DNA from: Collinsella aerofaciens
Lineage (GTDB): Bacteria > Actinomycetota > Coriobacteriia > Coriobacteriales > Coriobacteriaceae
DNA: 64,000 bases
Direction: 5' to 3'
Assembly (NCBI RefSeq): GCF_020181355.1
Contig: NZ_CP084004.1
Location: 434,001 to 498,000, forward strand
Within the stretch, counting starts at the first letter, position 1. Every line of letters begins with the position of its first letter. Position numbers and translations under genes: made by a program. Of the stretch, positions 8,478 to 15,895 are shown in pieces. The notes beneath the pieces are model-generated. The model had not been told where the DNA came from. It saw nothing but the letters and a program-made list of their open reading frames with translations, and made no database searches.

Positions 8478-9209
8478 CTAGTTACTGCGCTGGTGGTAAA
8501 CCTTGTATTTAAACTGATCGGCACGAGCAACCGAAAGTGTGTACTCCACTACCTCGTTTGACTCGTTATACGTAGTCCTGACCAAATCGAGCACAGGCGA
8601 GCCCTCGACAATTCCCAAAAGGTGGGCATCGGTGGGACGGGCTATGCTCGCATAGAACTCCTCTTCGGCCACGCGAATCTTTTGCTGAAAGTCCTGCTCA
8701 ATCACATCGTAAAGCGGCTTACGCTCCAGCAGCGGTCGCTTTAGGGACAGAAATTGACGAACCGGTAGATAGCTGCGTTCGACCATCATGGGCATGTTGT
8801 CGGCAGAGCGAAGACGCTTGAGCTTAAAAATGCGATCACCGATGCGCAATCCCATATGCTCGGCCAGATTCTTATCGGCCTCCATCTCGCAAAACTCGAG
8901 AATCGTGGTCTCGGGTTCTCGACCCATCGCGCGCATCTGCTCGGTAAAGCTGTAGGACTGCATAAGATTGGTTGCTTTTGCCGAACGGTCGGTCACAAAG
9001 GTACCGCGACCGTGCTGCCGAACCACCAGTCCTAAACGCTCCAGTTCCTGCAGAGCCAGGCGTACCGTAGTGCGCGAGAGACCATAGCGCTCCGAAAGTT
9101 CGCGCTCGGAAGGAATCATGTCACCGGCGCGATATTCATGGTCAATCTTTTCGGTCAGAATATCGACCAGCTGATCGTACAGCGGTTGCTTACGCGCTCC
9201 GATCGCCAT
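8478..9209 (-). CDS. GntR-family (HutC/UTRA) transcriptional regulator
   Basis: A 243-residue regulator. Residues 1-75 form the GntR winged helix (MIPSERELSERYGLSR, VRLALQELERLGLV, HGRGTFV); residues ~90-240 are a UTRA effector domain, ending VEYTLSVARADQFKYKV. Such proteins bind palindromic operators and release them on binding a phosphorylated sugar; NagR/DasR bind GlcNAc-6-P or GlcN-6-P. Placed between agaS and the PTS operon, with one operator-like motif before each, it is very probably the local regulator of amino-sugar use. It is transcribed separately from the PTS operon, which ends in a terminator upstream of it. Confidence 0.95.
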   Translation of the reverse strand: MAIGARKQPLYDQLVDILTEKIDHEYRAGDMIPSERELSERYGLSRTTVRLALQELERLGLVVRQHGRGTFVTDRSAKATNLMQSYSFTEQMRAMGREPETTILEFCEMEADKNLAEHMGLRIGDRIFKLKRLRSADNMPMMVERSYLPVRQFLSLKRPLLERKPLYDVIEQDFQQKIRVAEEEFYASIARPTDAHLLGIVEGSPVLDLVRTTYNESNEVVEYTLSVARADQFKYKVYHQRSN

Positions 9210-9290
9210 CCTATCCTCCCTTTTGCTCGAATTCGGCTAACTACCTAGGGTGTTATGCATTATCTGTCTGCCACACCCGAATCATTAAGA

Positions 9291-9330
9291 AAACAAAAGC
9301 CGCGCGCTCTTTCGAGCACGCGGCTTTTAA
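9291..9330 (-). terminator. Terminator of the mannose-family PTS operon
   Basis: AAGCCGCGTGCTCG and CGAGCGCGCGGCTT-type arms with CTTTTG following on the minus strand, 60-100 bases past the IID stop. Confidence 0.85.
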
Positions 9331-9394
9331 CATACACATGGCTTAAGGGGTCGGGGTGTGAGCCGCGTAGGGACACACCCCTCAAGCTAGAGCC

Positions 9395-10477
9395 TTACCA
9401 GATGCTCGGCCAGAGACCAAGCGGGCCAGCGCCCAGGATGCCAAGGACGAAGAGCAGGAGAATGCCCTTGGTCGGGGTCCAGCTGTGCTTAGCGAACATG
9501 TAGTAAAGCAGCAGCGTAAGCATAAGCGGGACGAGCTTCGGGACGATGGTGTTGAGGGTGTCGGCAACAGAGAAGTTGACCGGATCCTCGGTAACGGTGC
9601 CGTAGGTCACGGACTCCATGCCGTTACCCAGATCGGTGACGCCGCACTCGACAGCGTTGCCGTCGGCATCGGAAGCGGTAAGGGCGTTGCCGTCCTTATC
9701 GGTCATGGCGATGGTACCGGCCTCAGCGGTCTCGGTATCGATGCCCTCCATACCGGTGAAGTTCTCGGCCTCCTTCTCGGAGACGATCACGGTAGTAGCG
9801 GAGAGACCACGGGTGGTGCCGTTGGGGATCTGGAGGTTGATCTGGGTGCCACCCATGGTGACGACCAGGCAACCGACGACGAAGACGCCCATGATGGAAG
9901 CGGCACGCGTGAAGGCCTGCATGTTGGCGGTCAGAGCGTCAATAGCGCTGGTGCCAAGCTTGTAGGACCAGTTCATGAGCCAGAAGCGCAGAGCGAACTG
10001 GACGACGTTGAAGATCACCAGGAAGATGATCGGTGCAGCGGCGTTGCCGTTGATGGCCATGTTGGAGGTGATGCCGGCCGTGATAGGCACGAGCGTCAGC
10101 CAGAACAGGGCGTCACCGATACCACCGAGCGGGCCCATTGCGGCGACGCGGACGGCGCGGATCGTGGGGATGTCAACCTTGTTCTGCTCGAGCGAAAGCA
10201 CGATGCCCATAACAAAGGTGACAAGGAACGGGTGGGTGTTGAAGAACTCCAGGTTGTGGCTCATGGAAGCCGCGAGGTCGTTCTTGTTGGTGTGGATCTT
10301 CTCCAGACCGGGGATGATGGAGTAAAGCCAGCCAGCGGCCTGCATGCGCTCGTAGTTGAACGATGCCTGCAGGAAGCAGGAGCGCCAAGCCATCTTGTTG
10401 AGGGTCTTCTGGTCGAGCTGCGGAGCAGGAGTGAGATCCTCGTAGTGCTCCGGGATCACATACTCATTAGATGCCAT
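9395..10477 (-). CDS. PTS mannose/GalNAc-family IID component
   Basis: A 360-residue membrane subunit that with IIC forms the sugar channel. Family features: N-terminal WRSCFLQASFNYERMQ, GWLYSIIPGLEK, the FFNTHPF motif and MGPLGGIGDALFW, with hydrophobic segments in the second half. The start is ATG 10477, which overlaps the end of IIC by 11 bases and has GGAGGTGA upstream. It is about 70-80 residues longer than usual IID proteins: residues ~200-290 carry an acidic, Gly/Thr-rich insertion between two hydrophobic segments, likely exposed outside the membrane. It is last in the operon. Confidence 0.93.
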   Translation of the reverse strand: MASNEYVIPEHYEDLTPAPQLDQKTLNKMAWRSCFLQASFNYERMQAAGWLYSIIPGLEKIHTNKNDLAASMSHNLEFFNTHPFLVTFVMGIVLSLEQNKVDIPTIRAVRVAAMGPLGGIGDALFWLTLVPITAGITSNMAINGNAAAPIIFLVIFNVVQFALRFWLMNWSYKLGTSAIDALTANMQAFTRAASIMGVFVVGCLVVTMGGTQINLQIPNGTTRGLSATTVIVSEKEAENFTGMEGIDTETAEAGTIAMTDKDGNALTASDADGNAVECGVTDLGNGMESVTYGTVTEDPVNFSVADTLNTIVPKLVPLMLTLLLYYMFAKHSWTPTKGILLLFVLGILGAGPLGLWPSIW

Positions 10478-11267
10478 CTTCGAAGTCACCTCCGTCAGAA
10501 ACAGCTGCACCCTTCAGCTCGGTCTGCTGCTGGAAGTCCCAGAAAGCGATGCCGAAGCCGATGAGAGCGAGGATGAGCAGAGCAGGGGTTGCCAGCGAAT
10601 CGTTGGCAACGGTGATGAGCGCGAGGCCAAAGCCCATGAGGAAGAAGCCCCACATATCGCGGTTCATCATAACCTTGAGCAGGACGGCGAAGCCGACGAA
10701 GCGCATCATGCCGCCTGCAGCGGAGAGACCGGTCTGCAGCCAAGTCGGGATGGCAGAAGCGATGGTCTGACCGATGGTAGCGCCAGCGATGAAGAACAGG
10801 GTGACGACGACAGCGAAGATCAGGCCGAGCAGAGCCATGGCGAAGTAGTTCAGGCGCTCGATGCCCTTGGTGTCCGCGTTGTGAGCCATGTTATCGGCCG
10901 TGGACATAAGCGGGGACATAAGCGTGAAGACCAGGGTAACGCCAAGCTGGCCAAGCAGAGCGAACGGAATGGCGAGGCCGACTGCCGCGTTGGGCTCGAG
11001 GCCCGTGGCGATAGCGAGAATGGCTGCCATGATGCCGCCGATGACGGCGTTAGGCGGCTGAGCGCCTCCGATCGGCATGTTGCCGATCGTCATGAGCTGA
11101 TAGGTACCACCCACGAGAAGACCGGTGTTAAGGTCGCCAAGGATAAGACCGATGACGGCGCCGGTGACGATGGGCTGATAGAGAGACTCGAGGAAGTCAA
11201 ACTGGTCGATTGCCGCGATGAACGTGACGACGAAGACCAGAGCGATCTGGATGATCGAGTATTCCAT
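10467..11267 (-). CDS. PTS mannose/GalNAc-family IIC component
   Basis: A 266-residue polytopic membrane protein (about seven or eight hydrophobic segments). IIC signatures are IAAIDQFDF near residue 18, GLILGDLNTGLLVGGTYQL, and the NMPIGGAQPPNAVIGG loop. The GG-x-QPP-N-A signature is typical of galactosamine/sorbose-type IIC. It forms the translocation unit with IID. Start ATG 11267 is preceded by GGAGGAG. Confidence 0.95.
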   Translation of the reverse strand: MEYSIIQIALVFVVTFIAAIDQFDFLESLYQPIVTGAVIGLILGDLNTGLLVGGTYQLMTIGNMPIGGAQPPNAVIGGIMAAILAIATGLEPNAAVGLAIPFALLGQLGVTLVFTLMSPLMSTADNMAHNADTKGIERLNYFAMALLGLIFAVVVTLFFIAGATIGQTIASAIPTWLQTGLSAAGGMMRFVGFAVLLKVMMNRDMWGFFLMGFGLALITVANDSLATPALLILALIGFGIAFWDFQQQTELKGAAVSDGGDFEDGI

Positions 11268-11357
11268 CTTGCTCCTCCTTTCAAAATGTATGTACGCACT
11301 TTGGATTTCACGTACAGAACGTCAGGGTTTCACTCCTGACAACGTGGATCACGAGGA

Positions 11358-11840
11358 TTACGAGAAGAGCTTGCTCGTGTCCTCAACAGGCGTGCTCGGA
11401 ACGCGCCTGATCTCCAACTCCACCCCCAATTCCTGCAGCTCTTTAAACGCAGCGACATCCTCGTCGTTAACTGCGACGGAGGTGGCGACTTGGCGCTTTC
11501 CTTCCGACATGTGCATGTTGCCGATGTTTACCTTCTTTATAGGCACACCGCCCTTGACGAGCGTAAGCACGTCTTCCGGTGTTTCGGCCACGATGAAGAT
11601 CTTCTGGCGCGGGCTCGCCTTGCCAATGACGTCGATGGTCTTCTGCAGAGAGAAGAAACGCGTAGCGACGCCGGCGGGAGCGGCCATCTTCATGAGGTTC
11701 TGGCGCATGGTGTTGGACGCCACGTCGTCGTTGGCGACGAGGATGAGGTTGGAGCCCAGGGTGGAGTTCCACTGGGTGGCAACCTGACCATGAACCAGTC
11801 GGTTATCGATGCGGGTAAGAAGAATGTTGGGTTCTGCCAT
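11358..11840 (-). CDS. PTS mannose/GalNAc-family IIB component
   Basis: A 160-residue cytosolic phosphotransfer subunit. RIDNRLVHGQV places the phosphorylated His at residue 17; IGNMH and VPSTPVEDTSKLF agree with the IIB(Man) fold. It takes phosphate from IIA and passes it to the sugar entering through IIC/IID. It follows yajC after 36 bases. Confidence 0.95.
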   Translation of the reverse strand: MAEPNILLTRIDNRLVHGQVATQWNSTLGSNLILVANDDVASNTMRQNLMKMAAPAGVATRFFSLQKTIDVIGKASPRQKIFIVAETPEDVLTLVKGGVPIKKVNIGNMHMSEGKRQVATSVAVNDEDVAAFKELQELGVELEIRRVPSTPVEDTSKLFS

Positions 11841-11876
11841 GTTGATCAGCTTCCTTTCGTTATTTGCTGACGACAG

Positions 11877-12158
11877 TTACTTGATCTCCTGAATCGCGTA
11901 ACGCGAAACATCTACGACGGCTCCGGATCGGACTTTGATCTGGACCTTCTCGCCTTCGATGCCTTTGACGGTTCCGTAGATACCGCCGGCGAAAAGAACC
12001 TCTTGACCCGGCTTGAGCTCGGTGTGCAGCTCCTTGAAGTACTTCTGCTTCTTCTTCATGTTGATTTGCGACCAGATGGTGTAAATCAAGCCCATGATGA
12101 CAAGCAGGCCTAAAAGGGCGACCGAGGAGCTCAGGACGTTGGCTCCGAAATCGGCCAT
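11877..12158 (-). CDS. yajC: YajC-family protein inside the PTS operon
   Basis: A 93-residue protein with one N-terminal membrane segment (residues ~9-28), a basic stretch MKKKQKYF, and the small cytosolic domain LKPGQEVLFAGGIYGTV typical of YajC, the accessory Sec translocase subunit. It overlaps the IIA stop codon and is followed by IIB, so it is co-translated with PTS subunits. A YajC-like gene is also known in streptococcal mannose-type PTS loci for host glycans. It may assist membrane insertion of IIC/IID, but this is inference. Confidence 0.9.
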   Translation of the reverse strand: MADFGANVLSSSVALLGLLVIMGLIYTIWSQINMKKKQKYFKELHTELKPGQEVLFAGGIYGTVKGIEGEKVQIKVRSGAVVDVSRYAIQEIK

Positions 12159-12601
12159 TAGATGCCGTCCTCGTCGCCGAAGATATCCTCTTCCTCGGAG
12201 CCGGCAACGGATGCGACCGTCTGGGCGGTGACGCCCGTCTGTCCAACGGTCACGGCCTGCTCGCCAAGCTCGGCGAGCGTGGCATTGCCTCGGAGGAACA
12301 GAAGCTCAATAACCATGGGAAGGTTGGTGCCAGTCAGAACCTCGACGTTGTCGACATCCTGGGCAATCATCATCGACTGGTTGAACGGGGTGCCGCCAAG
12401 CAGGTCGGTAAAGACGAGCACGCCATCGCACTCCTCGCGCATGGCGGTAATAGCGGCGCGGAGATCCTCACCGTAGGATGCGGCCTGGTCGCCCTCAAAA
12501 GGAACGACGGTAAAAGCAGGCTGGTCGCCGGCAACCATCGCGATAGCGCTTGCAAGGCCGGGTGCGAACTGTCCATGACCGGTAAGAATAAAGCCAACCA
12601 T
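12158..12601 (-). CDS. PTS mannose/GalNAc-family IIA component
   Basis: A 147-residue IIA subunit, first gene of the operon. ILTGHGQFAPG places the phosphorylated His at residue 9; VFTDLLGGTPFN is the second conserved segment. It accepts phosphate from HPr-P and passes it to IIB. The acidic C-terminal tail (SEEEDIFGDEDG) is a little longer than in minimal IIA domains. Its leader of about 150 bases contains the operator-like site at 12718-12730. Confidence 0.95.
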   Translation of the reverse strand: MVGFILTGHGQFAPGLASAIAMVAGDQPAFTVVPFEGDQAASYGEDLRAAITAMREECDGVLVFTDLLGGTPFNQSMMIAQDVDNVEVLTGTNLPMVIELLFLRGNATLAELGEQAVTVGQTGVTAQTVASVAGSEEEDIFGDEDGI

Positions 12602-12702
12602 TCAAATTTCCCTTCCGAAGGTGTGTACAATCTGAGTCCGATGATTTTCGGAAGCCAGCGGGCGCTCGCCCTTAAAGCTTCTTGGAAAGCGTTCTTTGAA
12701 GA

Positions 12703-12753
12703 CCAGTGGTTTCTAAACTGGTAGTAACCACGTGACGTGTTGTTGTCACTATA
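12703..12753 (-). promoter_or_regulatory. PTS-operon promoter and operator
   Basis: On the minus strand TATAGT (12753-12748) is a possible -10. Just downstream lies CTGGTAGTAACCA (12718-12730), identical over 13 bases to the site before agaS, overlapping a second palindrome CCAGT-n9-ACTGG (12703-12721). A related sequence, ACCAGTTAGAACCAGTT, is at 12999-13015. Probable operators of the GntR regulator. Confidence 0.7.
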
Positions 12754-12786
12754 TCACCCCAGAAGAGGTCGCTTTCCTTGATTCAT

Positions 12787-13056
12787 ACGGTAAAACGTTT
12801 TTGCACCGCTCACGGTGATAAATCGACCGTTTACCGGTCGTTAACACTTCTACCTGCGGTTTTGAAACCGTTTCGAAATGCTTTGGCAAAAGATCGGATC
12901 TTTTCCTGTGTCTAAACAACGCAGGGCGGCTAAAAATAGCGTGAAGAAAAATTGCAGGTCATTGTGAAGATATGTGAATTGGTCTTTTTGACTTAATACC
13001 AGTTAGAACCAGTTTTGAGATTATCGGTGAACGGTAGTTTTCGACCGTTCACCGGT
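12787..13056. promoter_or_regulatory. AT-rich regulatory region with repeated palindromes
   Basis: No gene was found between the IIA start and the IS3 element. The region holds a 16-base motif TCGACCGTTYACCGGT at 12823-12838 and 13041-13056; an 11-bp inverted repeat CGGTGAACGGT / ACCGTTCACCG (13025-13035, 13044-13054); CACCG-ctca-CGGTG at 12804-12817; and GAAACCGTTTC at 12864-12874, which resembles a LacI-family or cre-type operator. The spacing and repetition suggest several regulator sites upstream of the PTS operon. Confidence 0.55.
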
Positions 13057-13155
13057 TACTTGCAATCGTTTGCAGTTGTTTTCCCAGATGAATTAGGGAA
13101 GCGCGATGGAGCGCTTGCGCGGGCGCAAGGCCTACCCCAGTGGTTTCGGCAGCAA

Positions 13156-13171
13156 TAAGCCCGCTAGAACG
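13156..13171. repeat. Left arm of a hairpin interrupted by the IS3 element
   Basis: TAAGCCCGCTAGAACG here is the exact reverse complement of 14629-14644. Removing the insertion sequence and one copy of its TTG duplication restores a 16-bp stem with a five-base TTGTC loop. It was probably an extragenic palindrome or weak terminator downstream of the gene at 14684-15769. Confidence 0.85.
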
Positions 13172-13181
13172 TTGTGAACTG

Positions 13182-13213
13182 CCTCCCATTTCTTGGACAT
13201 GAGAAATGGGAGG
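13182..13213 (+). promoter_or_regulatory. Hairpin sequestering the IS3 orfA ribosome site
   Basis: CCTCCCATTTCT (13182-13193, inside the left terminal repeat) pairs exactly with AGAAATGGGAGG (13202-13213), which contains the GGGAGG ribosome site of orfA. Transcripts entering from outside would fold and hide this site, a known way in which insertion sequences avoid activation by host promoters. Confidence 0.7.
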
Positions 13214-13221
13214 CTTTCTTT

Positions 13222-13713
13222 ATGCGCGTTGATTTGAGAGTGAAGCATGATATCGAGGCCAGGAAGGCGGCCATAGGGCTCTTCGAGCTCGGGCACGGGT
13301 ATAAATCTGCCGCGATCGCCCTTTCGCTTCCCGTGGAAGCCGTGAGAAGATGGCAGGAGATATACCGCGCATTCGGGAGCGAGGTGCTGCTGCGCATGGA
13401 CGGAAAGCAGGGCAGGTACACATACGAGCAGAAGGTCGCCGCCGCCTCCGCCGTCGTCGACGGCGGCATGACGAAGACCGAGGCGATGGCGGCGTTCGGC
13501 ATAATGTCGATGTCGCCGCTCAAGAAGTGGTGCGCGCTATACCGCCGGGGCGGCGCGGAGGCCCTGCGCCCGAGGCCCAAGGGCCGCCCGAGCGGTTCCA
13601 AGGCGAGGCCGCGGACCCGCGAGGAGGAGCTCGAGGAGCGGTGCCGTAGGCTCGAGGCCGAGGTGGCCTACCTAAAAAAATTACGCGCCCTGGTCGAGAG
13701 GGACGGGCTCTGA
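13222..13713 (+). CDS. IS3-family transposase orfA
   Basis: A 163-residue protein with two helix-turn-helix units (residues ~15-45, YKSAAIALSLPVEAVRRWQ, and ~70-105, MTKTEAMAAFG with SPLKKW), a basic linker and a C-terminal leucine-zipper-like helix (EELEERCRRLEAEVAYLKKL). It binds the terminal repeats. Start ATG 13222 has GGGAGG eight bases upstream. Its last 11 codons overlap orfB, and the shift site AAAAAAA is at 13674-13680. Confidence 0.93.
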   Translation: MRVDLRVKHDIEARKAAIGLFELGHGYKSAAIALSLPVEAVRRWQEIYRAFGSEVLLRMDGKQGRYTYEQKVAAASAVVDGGMTKTEAMAAFGIMSMSPLKKWCALYRRGGAEALRPRPKGRPSGSKARPRTREEELEERCRRLEAEVAYLKKLRALVERDGL

Positions 13714-13721
13714 CCAGGGCG
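13674..13721 (+). promoter_or_regulatory. Programmed -1 frameshift signal
   Basis: The heptamer A-AAA-AAA (13674-13680) is in the right phase for tandem slippage from the orfA frame into the orfB frame. Five bases later, CGCCCTGGTC (13686-13695) and GACCAGGGCG (13712-13721) form a perfect 10-bp stem able to stall ribosomes. The shifted reading continues without a stop into orfB. Confidence 0.88.
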
Positions 13722-14585
13722 AAGGCCGAAGCGGTCGCGGCCCTGCGCGCCGAGGGGCACGCGCTCGGGCACCTGCTCGCATGCGCCGAGCTCAAGCGGT
13801 CGACCTACTACTACGCCCTCGCGCACCCGCCGAGGCCCACGCGCCCCGAGCTCTGGGAGGCGGCCGCCGAGATCTTCTCGCGCACCGCCAACGGCTGCGG
13901 GCACCGGCAGATAGCGATGTGCCTCAGGGCGGAAGAGGGGGCCGTGATAGCCGACAAGACCGTGCTCAAGATGATGCGCGAGATGGGGATTCGCTGCGGT
14001 ATCAGACGCGAGACGGCCTACCACAGGTACAACTCGTACAGGGGCGTCGTCGGCAGGACGTTCGAGAACGTGATCGCGAGGGATTTCGACGCCGGGGCCC
14101 CGTGGCGGAAGCTGGGAACGGACGTCACCGAGTTCAAGGTGGCGGGCGGCAAGGCCTACTGGGCCCCGACGCTGGACTTCTGCACCAAGGAGATCGTGGC
14201 GAGCGACATATCGACCACGCCCGACATGGCCCAGCAGGTCAGGATGCTCGACGAGCTGCTGTCCAAGATCCCCGAGGGCGCCGCCCCGACCATGCACTCG
14301 GACCGGGGCTGGCAGTACCAGCACGCCTCGTACACATCCAGGCTCGAGGCCGCCGGCATCGTCCAGAGCATGTCCAGGAAGGCGAACTGCATCGACAACG
14401 CCGCCACCGAGCAGCTCTTCGGCCACGTCAAGGACGAGTTCTACCGGGGCCGCGAGTGGGAGACGTTCGAGGATTTCAAACGCGACCTGGAGGAATACAT
14501 AGTCCACTGGAACACGAGCCGGAGGCAGGTAAGATTGAAGGGCCTGACCCCGGAGGAGTTCCGGAATCAGGCCCTCGCGGCCTAG
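13680..14585 (+). CDS. IS3-family transposase orfB (frameshift-dependent)
   Basis: About 300 residues in the -1 frame relative to orfA, giving an OrfAB transposase by frameshifting. It has the HTH_21-like YGHRQI equivalent GCGHRQIAMCL, then an rve integrase core: first Asp in LGTDVTEFKV, second Asp in MHSDRGWQYQ, and Glu in CIDNAATEQLFGHVKDE; the C-terminal WNTSRRQVRLKGLTPEEFR is typical. There is an internal ATG at 13917, but it would lose the N-terminal part, so the frameshift product is the functional reading. Confidence 0.92.
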   Translation: MTRPGREGRALTRAKAEAVAALRAEGHALGHLLACAELKRSTYYYALAHPPRPTRPELWEAAAEIFSRTANGCGHRQIAMCLRAEEGAVIADKTVLKMMREMGIRCGIRRETAYHRYNSYRGVVGRTFENVIARDFDAGAPWRKLGTDVTEFKVAGGKAYWAPTLDFCTKEIVASDISTTPDMAQQVRMLDELLSKIPEGAAPTMHSDRGWQYQHASYTSRLEAAGIVQSMSRKANCIDNAATEQLFGHVKDEFYRGREWETFEDFKRDLEEYIVHWNTSRRQVRLKGLTPEEFRNQALAA

Positions 14586-14628
14586 TCGCTATTTAGGGCG
14601 TCCAAGATTTGGGACGCAGTTCATTGTC

Positions 14629-14644
14629 CGTTCTAGCGGGCTTA
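14629..14644. repeat. Right arm of the hairpin interrupted by IS3
   Basis: CGTTCTAGCGGGCTTA, the exact complement of 13156-13171; see that entry. Confidence 0.85.
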
Positions 14645-14683
14645 ATCAGGTGATCGGTTAACGCGCAGTAGTGCAGGCAAACC

Positions 14684-15769
14684 TTACGCAAACAGGCCGT
14701 AGATGCTGATGTTGGCCTTGGCGTAGAGGCCGTTAGCATACTCGGTCCACTTGGAGCTGGCGCTCGAAGCCTGCGAAGAGTACTGCTGGTAAGCAGTGTA
14801 GTAGGCGGTCATGGCCTGCTTATAGGTGGCGCTATCGGCCGTAAAGGCATCGTCGGCAAAGGCCTTAGCGTAGGTGCTATCGGCATCCTTCCAGGTGCCC
14901 TTCTCGCTATCCCACTCGTCGCCGGCAAGTTTGATGATGTAATCGGCGTAGTCCTTGCTCGCGGTCTCCTCGTTGCCGTCAGAAGGCTCGGTCGGAGCGG
15001 TCGGCATGCTTGCGGAGCTATCGCCCACCTTCTTCTTGTAGAGCTTCTGCAGCGTCGCGGACTGGCGGACGATCTGCTTGGCCTGGTCCTTGGACACGCC
15101 ATACTGCGTGGCCATGGTCTTGTAGTCCGAAGTGCCGATGGATTCCTCGGCGTACTGCTTCATCTCCTTAGAGGAGACGGTAATGCCCTCGTCCTCGGCA
15201 GCGTCGAGCAGGATCTTGTTGCGCACGTAGGACAGGATGACGTCGGCAGAAGGAGCGGTGTAGTTGCCATCGCTATCCTTGACGGTGTCGAGGCTGTACT
15301 GGCTCTCGATGGCCTCGCGCGCGGTGATGTCGCTCTTCTTGCCGTTGTAGCTGTAGCTTGCCACGGTCGAATCGAGCTGGTCCTCGGTCAGGGTCGACGA
15401 GCCGACACCCTTGCCGCCAAAACCACCATTGCCAATAAAGAAGCCAATCACGGCAGCAATCACGACTGCAACCACAAAGGCGGCAATCATCGTCTTCTTG
15501 TGCTTGCAAGTGTGGTCATCCACGTCGGAGTCGTCGTCCTCGTCCTGCTCCTCGGGCATCAGATCCTCGTCAGCGGCATCCGCGGCAATCTGAGCCTCCA
15601 GACGGGCGTCCTCCTCCTCGGCCGTCGTACCGGCAGCAATGTGCTCGGCAGACGTACCGGCGACCAGATCGATCTTCTCGTCCTCGTCACCGTCGGGGCC
15701 TTCGCCGCGCTCGATGATCTGGATGCCGTCGATCTCGTCCTTCTCGTCCTTCTTTTGAATCAGACCCAT
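14684..15769 (-). CDS. Membrane-anchored SurA N-domain-like protein
   Basis: A 361-residue protein. Residues 1-90 are very acidic and probably cytoplasmic; a single membrane segment (~94-113, MIAAFVVAVVIAAVIGFFIG) follows a Lys-rich HKKT stop-transfer; the extracellular part resembles the helical N-domain of SurA/PrsA-type chaperones (ITAREAIESQY, SYVRNKILLDAAEDEGI, MKQYAEESIG, KQIVRQSATLQKLYKKK). No PPIase domain is evident. It could assist folding of exported proteins. It lies alone, followed by the IS3-split hairpin. Confidence 0.7.
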   Translation of the reverse strand: MGLIQKKDEKDEIDGIQIIERGEGPDGDEDEKIDLVAGTSAEHIAAGTTAEEEDARLEAQIAADAADEDLMPEEQDEDDDSDVDDHTCKHKKTMIAAFVVAVVIAAVIGFFIGNGGFGGKGVGSSTLTEDQLDSTVASYSYNGKKSDITAREAIESQYSLDTVKDSDGNYTAPSADVILSYVRNKILLDAAEDEGITVSSKEMKQYAEESIGTSDYKTMATQYGVSKDQAKQIVRQSATLQKLYKKKVGDSSASMPTAPTEPSDGNEETASKDYADYIIKLAGDEWDSEKGTWKDADSTYAKAFADDAFTADSATYKQAMTAYYTAYQQYSSQASSASSKWTEYANGLYAKANISIYGLFA

Positions 15770-15807
15770 ATCGGTTACTCCTTGTTAGGAAACATAGTCT
15801 TCAATAG

Positions 15808-15836
15808 AATACGCCCGACAGAGTGCCGGGCGTATT
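15808..15836 (-). terminator. Hairpin after the isocitrate dehydrogenase operon
   Basis: AATACGCCCG and CGGGCGTATT are exact 10-bp arms around a 9-nt loop, past the stop of the four-gene minus operon. There is only a weak T-run, so termination is probable rather than certain. Confidence 0.6.
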
Positions 15837-15895
15837 GATTCTTAGGTTATACGCAAACACTTAAGTACTATTTAGGCGTTTGCAGCGTGCATACC

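Larger units (their letters stand above)
13175..14623 (+). mobile_element. IS3-family insertion sequence
   Basis: A 1449-bp element with terminal inverted repeats TGAACTGCCTCCCATTTC (left) and, on the other strand, TGAACTGCGTCCCAAATC (right), matching at 21 of 24 positions over the full repeat. It starts TG and ends CA, as IS3 elements do, and is flanked by TTG on both sides (13172-13174 and 14624-14626), a 3-bp target duplication. It carries orfA and orfB joined by a -1 frameshift. The intact ends and frames suggest it can still move. Confidence 0.95.
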
